Shown piece by piece: positions 1 to 4,378 of a DNA stretch of 5,236 bases. The stretch spans positions 1 to 5,236 of the forward strand of contig JAUVAM010000343.1 of NCBI GenBank assembly GCA_030591745.1. Direction: 5' to 3'. Within the stretch, counting starts at the first letter, position 1; each line of letters starts with the position of its first letter. Below the pieces are notes generated by a model. The model did no database searches and was not told where the DNA came from. It was given only the letters and a program-made list of their open reading frames with translations. A program made the position numbers and the translations under genes. The DNA comes from Deltaproteobacteria bacterium (GTDB lineage: Bacteria; Myxococcota; B64-G9).

Positions 1-29
1 ACACCCACGCAATCTATTGAATTTGCGGG

Positions 30-48
30 GTGTTTAGATCCTAAACGC
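30..48. repeat. Short palindrome (GTTTAG-ATC-CTAAAC)
   Basis: Two 6-bp arms, GTTTAG (32-37) and CTAAAC (41-46), are separated by ATC. In RNA read from the plus strand the stem could extend by a U-G and a G-C pair (30-31 with 47-48). It sits in the only AT-richer part of the first 300 bases and could be an operator half-site pair or a small hairpin. No T-run follows on either strand, so it is not a canonical terminator. Its role is unknown. Confidence 0.4.
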
Positions 49-83
49 GGATTCTACACCGGGGGCTTGGTGAGTTACAAGGG

Positions 84-101
84 GGGGCGTGGGTTCGCCC
101 C
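84..101. other. GC-rich hairpin
   Basis: A perfect 6-bp stem pairs GGGGCG (84-89) with CGCCCC (96-101) around a TGGGTT loop. It directly abuts the repeat array. The TTCG-containing loop resembles a tRNA T-arm at first sight, but no acceptor, D or anticodon arm can be built around it. The function is unknown. Confidence 0.35.
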
Positions 102-244
102 GGCGCATGGGTGCGAGGGTCCCGGGGGTGCGAACCGCGGGGGTGAACGGCGCATGGGTCCGAGGGTCCCGAGGGTGCGAGGGTCCCGAGGGTGCGAATC
201 GCGGGGGTGGACGGCGCATGGGTCCGAATCGCGAGGATGGACGG
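101..244. repeat. Modular repeat array: three units with 1, 2 and 0 copies of a 17-bp module
   Basis: Three head-to-tail units begin at 101, 148 and 212, each opening with CGGCGCATGGGT and closing with a 16-bp block of the form GAAYCGCGRGGRTGRA. Between these shared ends lies a 17-bp module, GAGGGTCCCGRGGGTGC, present once in unit 1 (47 bp), twice in unit 2 (64 bp) and not at all in unit 3 (30 bp). The module is itself built from a GGGTCCCGA word and a GGGTGCGA word, so the array is nested. A fourth CGG follows at 242. None of the unit lengths except 30 is a multiple of three, which argues against coding. Expansion and loss of whole modules by slippage or recombination explains the pattern. 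The third unit carries two extra substitutions in its closing block. Confidence 0.85.
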
Positions 245-254
245 CCCCCCCACC

Positions 255-290
255 CGGGCCTTCGGCCCGTCCTCCCCCGCCCGGGGGAGG
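255..290. other. Two GC-rich hairpins in tandem; possible terminator element of the minus operon
   Basis: The first hairpin pairs CGGGCC (255-260) with GGCCCG (264-269) around a 3-base loop. The second pairs CCTCCCCC (271-278) with GGGGGAGG (283-290), an 8-bp stem with loop GCCC. They are one base apart. Read as minus-strand RNA they come about 95 nt after the SDR stop codon, but no U-run follows, so a classic intrinsic terminator is not supported on that strand. On the plus strand a short TTTCTT follows at 291-296, but no plus-strand gene lies upstream. They may block 3' exonucleases or halt RNA polymerase together with Rho. Confidence 0.45.
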
Positions 291-295
291 TTTCT

Positions 296-340
296 TGGGT
301 TGGCATGGGTTGGCATGGGTTGGCATGGGTTGGCATGGGG
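296..340. repeat. 10-bp tandem repeat (TGGGTTGGCA), about 4.4 copies
   Basis: Four identical copies of TGGGTTGGCA run without a mismatch from 296 to 335, followed by TGGGG. The period is exactly 10 bp, close to one helical turn, and is not a codon multiple. The plus strand carries GGG at 297, 307, 317, 327 and 337 with 7-base spacers, which fits a loose G-quadruplex pattern. The minus strand, which is the sense of the upstream operon's transcript, reads TGCCAACCCA repeatedly. That is C-rich and G-poor with little self-pairing, as expected of a Rho-loading (rut) region, and it begins about 45 nt after the SDR stop codon. The repeat itself is certain; the termination role is inferred. Confidence 0.9.
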
Positions 341-384
341 TACAGGGCTTGGCAGGATGCGGCGGAGATGTACCGAAGATGCGC

Positions 385-1359
385 TTATTGAATACTTCGG
401 ATCGTGCTCTTGAGATCCATCATGGGCCGATAGCCCAACTCGGCCCTGGCTCGCGCCCCGTCCACCATGCACTGATAACGCAAATGCGGCAGGTCGCCTG
501 GCCAGAAGTCGATAAGCCCCAGTTTCCAGAGACGCTTCATGAGGGGCTCGGCCAAAAGATGCGGCACGGGGATCGAGCTTTTGCCCAGGGTATCGAGGAC
601 CGCCGACAGGGGCAGCGCCCCGGGGCCGTCGATGTTGAAGACGCCCCGCCGGCCCGGCTCCATGGCCAGAAAGATCGCCTGGATCAGATCGTCTTCGTGC
701 AAAAGCTGCATCATGGGATCAAAACCCATCAGGGTCGGGGGACGCCCCAATTGCAAATAGCGGGAGATCGCGTTGCGCACGTAGGCGCCTAAGACATGCA
801 CCGGCCGTAAGATGACGGTCTCGATCTCCGGATGCTTCCACAAGAAACTCTGCGCGAACATGTCCCATTCGATCAGGGCCCGCATTTCCGGGTATTCAAG
901 CCCCGCGCCCAAAGGGGCATCCTCGGTCAGAAAATTGGAGTTTGAGGGCTGGGGTCCGTAGGCATAAGCCGTGGACAAAAGCACCACCTTGGGGATCTTG
1001 TAACGCTGGCAGTATTCCAAAAGCTTGAAGGTGGCCCCGACGTTCCACTCCTGATGGATTTTGTCGCCGGTGGCCGGCCTGTGGACCATGCCCAGGTGGA
1101 TCAGGGCCTTGATCTTGTTGCGCCGGAAAATATCCTGGGCTTTTCGTCGGCGCACATCGACCCGATGATGCACCACGTCTTTGGGCTTGCCTTCAAAGGG
1201 CCGCTTGTCGATGCCGATGATCGAGTGATCGGCATGCAGGCGCTTGGTCAGAAGCCTGCCCAGGTTGCCCGAGATCCCGGTGATGACGATTGGATCTTTA
1301 AGCTTGGGCTCGGCTTTTTTCCGTGGCGCGCGACGACGGGGCGTTTTTCGTTCAGCCAT
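385..1359 (-). CDS. NAD(P)-dependent epimerase/dehydratase, extended SDR family
   Basis: This 324-residue cytosolic oxidoreductase has a Rossmann fold. The dinucleotide motif GxxGxxG is at 28-34 (TGISGNLG), and an acidic D51 ends strand beta2 (IIGID), which favours NAD over NADP. The catalytic region has S129-T130 (LLSTAYAYG) and Y156. The usual YxxxK is YPEMR here, so R160 stands where the catalytic lysine is expected. An HEDDL segment at 221-225 is typical of extended SDRs. The first 21 residues form a strongly basic Pro/Arg/Lys tail (10 basic residues) that precedes the fold and is not part of it. The ATG start is supported by GAGGAG seven bases upstream (1367-1372). The gene lies 18 bp after the acyltransferase gene in the same operon, which suggests a lipid or lipid-precursor substrate. 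The exact substrate cannot be read from the sequence. Confidence 0.85.
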   Translation of the reverse strand: MAERKTPRRRAPRKKAEPKLKDPIVITGISGNLGRLLTKRLHADHSIIGIDKRPFEGKPKDVVHHRVDVRRRKAQDIFRRNKIKALIHLGMVHRPATGDKIHQEWNVGATFKLLEYCQRYKIPKVVLLSTAYAYGPQPSNSNFLTEDAPLGAGLEYPEMRALIEWDMFAQSFLWKHPEIETVILRPVHVLGAYVRNAISRYLQLGRPPTLMGFDPMMQLLHEDDLIQAIFLAMEPGRRGVFNIDGPGALPLSAVLDTLGKSSIPVPHLLAEPLMKRLWKLGLIDFWPGDLPHLRYQCMVDGARARAELGYRPMMDLKSTIRSIQ

Positions 1360-1366
1360 CTTCGTT

Positions 1367-1372
1367 CTCCTC
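1367..1372 (-). promoter_or_regulatory. Shine-Dalgarno site of the SDR gene
   Basis: GAGGAG on the minus strand lies 7 nt before the ATG at 1359, within the 18-bp gap after the acyltransferase stop codon. It fixes the SDR start and shows that the two genes are translated from one transcript with separate initiation. Confidence 0.8.
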
Positions 1373-1377
1373 GCCGA

Positions 1378-2235
1378 CTACCAAAACACGTGCTCGCGGG
1401 CCTTGAGGCCGTCGCGCAACATGCGGCTGATGGTTTGCTTGACCTGGTTGACCTTCTCGGCCATCACCGAATCCTCGTCATCCGGGTTGCCCTCAAAGAA
1501 CATGGGCTTGCCGAAATAAATCCGATAGCGCGAGGGGTAAGGCAGCATGCCGAGGGGGCCCAAGAAAGGAAAGGTCGGCGTGATGGGCAAGGCCGGCAGG
1601 CCGAAGAGCTTGGCCACGGGCTTGAAGTTGTACAGCTGCGGCGCTTGTTCTTCCGCGCCCACGACCGCCACCGGCACGATGGGCGTGTCCGACATGAGCG
1701 CCAGGCGCATGAAGCCCAGGCCGAAGTCCTGCAATTGATAGCGCTTCGAATAGGGTTTGGAAATGCCGCGCATGCCCTCGGGGAAAACCAGGATGCTCTG
1801 ATCCGCTTCGAAAAGCCGCAGACAGTTTTCGCGCGTGCCCACGATTTGGCCCCAGCGCTGGAAGAGATAGCTGACGAAGGGCAGGCTGGGCACCCACCTC
1901 TCGATCATCGAACGGACGATGCGGGGTGGCTCGGCCTCCAAAAACATGGCCGCGCCGATCATCATGGCGTCTAAGGGTATCTGGCCCGAATGGTTGCCGA
2001 TGAGCATGACCCGGCCTTCGGGCACGTTGTGCATGCCGAAGGTCTGCACCCGAAACCAGCGCTCGTATAAAAAGCGAAGAAAGATCAGGGCCGGCTTGAC
2101 GTAAGTGGGATCAAAGCCGAAAGGATCCACCCCGAACTCGTTCAGGCGGGTGTCCACGCGCTTCAAGCGATCTTCCATTTCGTCCGGCACCAGGCCGTCT
2201 ACCAGATCGTTTAGCGTATTTTTGATGGCTTCCAA
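1378..2235 (-). CDS. Lysophospholipid acyltransferase-like (PlsC/LPLAT superfamily) protein
   Basis: This is probably a membrane-associated enzyme that transfers an acyl group from acyl-CoA or acyl-ACP to a lysophospholipid or similar alcohol. The catalytic block is NHSGQIPLD (81-89). H82 and D89 are six residues apart, where textbook PlsC has four (HX4D). The glycerophosphate-binding block is FPEGMRG (151-157), and VPVAVVGAEE (187-196) matches the later conserved VPV segment. A charged N-terminal region of about 45 residues precedes a hydrophobic aromatic stretch (46-61) that may dock on the membrane. I place the start at TTG 2235 (285 residues) because GGGGAGGG sits 8 nt before it. An in-frame TTG at 2253 would add six residues but would swallow that ribosome site. 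It is the first gene of the operon with the SDR. The closest-looking relatives are DGAT/TMEM68-like acyltransferases, so an acceptor other than lysophosphatidic acid is possible. Confidence 0.88.
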   Translation of the reverse strand: MEAIKNTLNDLVDGLVPDEMEDRLKRVDTRLNEFGVDPFGFDPTYVKPALIFLRFLYERWFRVQTFGMHNVPEGRVMLIGNHSGQIPLDAMMIGAAMFLEAEPPRIVRSMIERWVPSLPFVSYLFQRWGQIVGTRENCLRLFEADQSILVFPEGMRGISKPYSKRYQLQDFGLGFMRLALMSDTPIVPVAVVGAEEQAPQLYNFKPVAKLFGLPALPITPTFPFLGPLGMLPYPSRYRIYFGKPMFFEGNPDDEDSVMAEKVNQVKQTISRMLRDGLKAREHVFW

Positions 2236-2243
2236 AAGCTTAG

Positions 2244-2251
2244 CCCTCCCC
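2244..2251 (-). promoter_or_regulatory. Strong Shine-Dalgarno site that decides the acyltransferase start
   Basis: GGGGAGGG on the minus strand is followed by an 8-nt spacer and then TTG at 2235-2233. The spacing is ideal for that TTG, whereas the in-frame TTG at 2253 lies upstream of this site and has no purine-rich site of its own at proper distance. This favours the shorter protein. Confidence 0.7.
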
Positions 2252-2287
2252 AAAAAGAAACCGAACTACGGCGCGTATGATTTGGGC

Positions 2288-2316
2288 ATGATATCACGAC
2301 CCCGCGGCCATCTCAA
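2288..2316 (-). promoter_or_regulatory. Sigma70-type promoter of the acyltransferase/SDR operon
   Basis: On the minus strand TTGAGA (2316-2311) and TATCAT (2293-2288) are separated by exactly 17 bp, each matching the consensus at five of six positions. The predicted start of transcription is near 2281, giving a leader of about 45 nt that contains the Shine-Dalgarno site at 2251-2244. No other arrangement this close to consensus was seen upstream of the operon. Confidence 0.6.
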
Positions 2317-2351
2317 AACCCCGGAAGCGAACCCTAATGTGATGCTTGAAC

Positions 2352-2381
2352 TTGACAAAACAAGCCCTTATAAAATAAAAT
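2352..2381 (+). promoter_or_regulatory. Sigma70-type promoter of the PilZ gene
   Basis: A perfect TTGACA (2352-2357) is followed after 18 bp by TAAAAT (2376-2381), five of six to the -10 consensus. The spacer and downstream DNA are very AT-rich compared with the rest of the window. Transcription should start near 2388, about 30 nt before the ATG. The -35 box lies between inverted arms GCTTG (2344-2348) and CAAGC (2361-2365), which could form an operator. Confidence 0.65.
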
Positions 2382-2406
2382 ATTTTTGTGACTGGGCTTT
2401 TGTGAC

Positions 2407-2412
2407 AGGAGG
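2407..2412 (+). promoter_or_regulatory. Consensus Shine-Dalgarno site of the PilZ gene
   Basis: AGGAGG is followed by a 7-nt spacer and ATG at 2420. This perfect site selects the ATG over the in-frame GTG at 2402 and over the long open frame that continues upstream into the promoter. Confidence 0.85.
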
Positions 2413-2419
2413 TTGTCCG

Positions 2420-2743
2420 ATGGACGAGGAAAGCATGCTGGACGAACGACGCGAAAACAAACGATACCGCGCCGTACCTATCTTGACCGGCACCAACCCG
2501 AGCACCTACCACATGAGCGTGCTGCACGATGTGTCATTGAACGGTGCTTTCTTTCTCAACCGCGAGCCCCCGCCTTTGGGCACCGACATCATGATTCGAT
2601 TTGAAGACCTGCCCTTGGCCGGCTACATGCTGAAGGGTCGCGTGGTGCGCCACGCCCATGAGCACATCGTGGGTTTTGGGGTTGAGTTTTCGGAAATGCA
2701 CCCCAGGCTCTTGCGGGCCTTCTACCATCCCGGCAAGGGATAA
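2420..2743 (+). CDS. Small single-domain PilZ protein, predicted c-di-GMP receptor
   Basis: This 107-residue protein consists of essentially one PilZ domain. Both ligand motifs are intact: RxxxR at R11-R15 within ERRENKRYR, and DxSxxG at D37-S39-G42 (DVSLNGAFF). The rest follows the six-stranded barrel pattern and ends with the typical GVEFSEM strand (about 87-93). There is no signal peptide, membrane segment or output domain, so it should act in the cytosol by binding c-di-GMP and then a partner protein, as stand-alone PilZ adaptors do. It has its own promoter and a consensus ribosome site, which points to solid expression. It is divergent from the acyltransferase operon and convergent with the deacetylase, with 7 bp between stop codons. 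The partner and the process (motility, envelope, exopolysaccharide) cannot be told from the sequence. Confidence 0.9.
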   Translation: MDEESMLDERRENKRYRAVPILTGTNPSTYHMSVLHDVSLNGAFFLNREPPPLGTDIMIRFEDLPLAGYMLKGRVVRHAHEHIVGFGVEFSEMHPRLLRAFYHPGKG

Positions 2744-2750
2744 GCCGCCC

Positions 2751-3656
2751 CTACAGTTTCACGTCGCATAAACGCAGGACTTCTCTTCCCTCGATCACCT
2801 TTTCGATGAACGCTCGATAGAGCCCCCTTTTTTTTCGCCAATCGATGCGCAAGGCAGGCTCCGCGCTCAGGGCCGGATCAAGTCCGTCCGAGACGATGTC
2901 CAAGAGATCCACGCCGTGCAGCTCGAGCTGCACCCACTCGGTCGAGGCCAGGCGAGCGGCGAGCACCTTGGACAAGGGGCGACCGCCCAGCGCCAAGAGC
3001 CCGCCGGTTAAGGGCAGGCCGAGGGGGGCGGAGATGGGGAGCTCGACCAAGGGACTCATCCCCCGCCGCCAGGGTCGATTGGGATTGGGGCGATAGGGTG
3101 CGCTCGGTGCCAGGGCCTCGCGGGGATCACCGAGGATGGAGGCGCTGGGTCGACCAAGCAGGCGCATCAAAGTGAGGACGCTTGCCTTGAGGCCCTGGTA
3201 TGCGGGGCTGGGCAGGACCGAGGAGTCGTAGCGGATGCCCTGGGCCGGGAGTAGCGGGAGAAGATTGGGGCCAAGTAAGTAACCAGGGGCGCGGAAGCCG
3301 ACGGGGCGGAGGCCGCAGGCGTTTTGTATGGCGTCGGAGCAGCGGGTGATTTGCTCTTCCTTCGCCGTCTTGGATAAGTCGTAGTTGTGATTGTGAGTGT
3401 GGTTGGCTAGTTCGTGCTTGGCTTCGGCGGACTTGCTTGCCGAGTGAACCGCGTTGGCTTGGTTTAATGATTCGCCCACGATGAAGAGCGTGCCCTTGAT
3501 GCCCAGGGACTCGCAGAGTTCGCAGAAGCGCGGGATGGCTTTTGTGTAGACCGGGTCGTTTTCGCTTTCGGATTTTGGGCCGGGGCCTAAGCTGTAGATC
3601 TTTCGGTAGCAGGATAGGGGATCTAAGTCGATGCTTAAAGCGAAGCGGCGGGTCAT
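2751..3656 (-). CDS. Polysaccharide deacetylase (NodB/CE4 family)
   Basis: This 301-residue metal-dependent deacetylase probably removes an N-acyl group from a sugar. The NodB motifs appear in order: the metal and base aspartates in SIDLD (D10, D12), the metal-binding HTHNH (H86, H90), FRAPGY (R122, P124) lining the active site, YDSS (143-146), and LELHGVD with H247 near the end. An FIVGE strand at 58-62 is also typical. No signal peptide is visible, so it should work in the cytoplasm or at the inner membrane face rather than on peptidoglycan outside. The ATG at 3656 is chosen because homology begins there; the frame stays open another 145 codons upstream, but only as an overlap with the GT2 gene. 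It starts 8 nt after the GT2 stop with no clear Shine-Dalgarno site, so translation is probably coupled. A tract of eight A and five G lies near the C-terminus. Confidence 0.88.
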   Translation of the reverse strand: MTRRFALSIDLDPLSCYRKIYSLGPGPKSESENDPVYTKAIPRFCELCESLGIKGTLFIVGESLNQANAVHSASKSAEAKHELANHTHNHNYDLSKTAKEEQITRCSDAIQNACGLRPVGFRAPGYLLGPNLLPLLPAQGIRYDSSVLPSPAYQGLKASVLTLMRLLGRPSASILGDPREALAPSAPYRPNPNRPWRRGMSPLVELPISAPLGLPLTGGLLALGGRPLSKVLAARLASTEWVQLELHGVDLLDIVSDGLDPALSAEPALRIDWRKKRGLYRAFIEKVIEGREVLRLCDVKL

Positions 3657-3664
3657 TACAGGGA

Positions 3665-4378
3665 CTACAGCCTGTCCTTGATGCGGATTTCCCAGGCCAA
3701 GCGGCCCAGGTTGACCAAGGCGCGGGGGACGCGTTGGAACAAGTTGATCGTGGGCTGGCGTTTTTCCACTACGCGGAGCGGCAGTTCGACGACTCGCTTG
3801 CCCATGCGCTCGGCGCGAATGACGAACTCGGAGGCGAAGAGGTTTTGATCGATGACGCAGGCGTCCAAGACGTCCATTATGCGATCTCGCCGAAAGGCCT
3901 TGAGACCGTGGGTGTCGGTGCCGCGAAAGCCCACGCCCACCCGAAGCATGCCGTTTAGTACCTGGGTGGCCAGGTGACGAAGCCAGGGGCGCTCGTCTTC
4001 GGCACCGGGGGCGAGCTTGGAGCCGACCACCATGTCGGCCTCGTCGGTCCTGAGAATCCCCAGGGCCTTTTTGTAAAAACCCGTGTCGCAAAGATCGATC
4101 TCGTCACAGACCACATACTTGCCGCGGGCCGCGCGAATGCCGTTTTTCATGGCCGCGCCGTAGTTGGGCTCGGCGTGATGCAGATGCCGCACCTCGGGAT
4201 GCCGGCTTTCCAATTCCTTGGCGACCTCAAGCGTTCGATCCGTCGAGCCGTTCTCGGACAACAAAATCTCAAACGATCCGGAAACAGGTGCCAGGCGGTC
4301 CAAAAGGCCGGCCACCGAGTCGGGGATCATGGCTTCTTCGTTAAAAACAGGGATGACGATGGATAGCTCTAAATACAT
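3665..4378 (-). CDS. Family 2 glycosyltransferase, polyprenyl-phosphate (DPM1-like) type
   Basis: This 237-residue GT-A fold enzyme probably transfers a sugar from a nucleotide sugar to a polyprenyl phosphate. The N-terminus LSIVIPVFNEE (5-15) is the classic GT2 start, and SENGSTDRT (41-49) carries the nucleotide-binding D47. NYGAAMKNGIRAARGKYVV (72-90) matches the region before the metal site. Where DPM1-like enzymes have DAD, this protein has EID (93-95). The QNLFASEFVIRAERMG segment (178-193) and the following VVELP strand are also family-typical. There are no C-terminal membrane helices, unlike ArnC, so it resembles the soluble DPM1 form. The ATG at 4378 lacks a good Shine-Dalgarno site. 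It is first in an operon with the NodB-type deacetylase, which suggests sequential steps on a lipid-linked sugar. Sugar and acceptor are inferred, not shown. Confidence 0.85.
   Translation of the reverse strand: MYLELSIVIPVFNEEAMIPDSVAGLLDRLAPVSGSFEILLSENGSTDRTLEVAKELESRHPEVRHLHHAEPNYGAAMKNGIRAARGKYVVCDEIDLCDTGFYKKALGILRTDEADMVVGSKLAPGAEDERPWLRHLATQVLNGMLRVGVGFRGTDTHGLKAFRRDRIMDVLDACVIDQNLFASEFVIRAERMGKRVVELPLRVVEKRQPTINLFQRVPRALVNLGRLAWEIRIKDRL

Larger units (their letters stand above)
1..384. other. Non-coding, repeat-rich intergenic stretch
   Basis: I see no convincing gene here. Open frames exist on both strands, but they consist of translated short repeats rich in Gly, Arg and Pro with no recognisable domain. 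The stretch starts with a short AT-richer part (1-60) holding a palindrome. It then turns strongly G-rich on the plus strand with a hairpin (84-101), a modular repeat array (101-244), two GC hairpins (255-290) and a 10-bp tandem repeat (296-340). It lies immediately downstream of the minus-strand acyltransferase/SDR operon, so part of it is probably the transcribed 3' region and termination zone of that operon. Confidence 0.75.

Noticed and set aside
84..101. tRNA T-arm-like sequence (GGTTCGCCCC context)
   Set aside because: No acceptor stem, D arm or anticodon arm can be paired around it; it is a simple GC hairpin.
101..340. CRISPR array
   Set aside because: The repeats are directly adjacent and nested, with no unique spacers of constant length and no cas genes nearby.
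1..384. Insertion sequence or transposon end
   Set aside because: No transposase fragment, no terminal inverted repeats and no target duplication could be seen.
34..472. Minus-strand open frames rich in Pro, His, Thr and Arg across the repeats
   Set aside because: Several overlapping frames are all open because the repeats lack stop codons. The 10-, 17- and 47-bp periods do not keep a reading frame, so a repeat protein is not plausible.
67..792. Long plus-strand open frame through the repeat array and into the SDR gene
   Set aside because: Its first part is translated GC-rich repeat and its second part is antisense to the SDR gene, which has clear family motifs. No domain or ribosome site supports it.
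1054..1974. Plus-strand open frame antisense to the acyltransferase and SDR genes
   Set aside because: It overlaps two well-supported genes, has His/Gly/Ala-rich composition typical of an antisense frame in GC-rich DNA, and shows no motif.
2105..2419. N-terminal extension of the PilZ protein
   Set aside because: It would cross the promoter and overlap the acyltransferase on the opposite strand; AGGAGG with correct spacing selects the ATG at 2420.
2744..2750. Bidirectional terminator between the PilZ and deacetylase genes
   Set aside because: Only 7 bp separate the stop codons and no hairpin with a T-run spans the junction, so termination must happen inside the opposing genes or by Rho.
3657..4091. 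N-terminal extension of the deacetylase
   Set aside because: The frame is open, but its sequence is low-complexity, Arg/His/Pro-rich and lies wholly over the GT2 gene in another frame. NodB homology begins right at the ATG at 3656.
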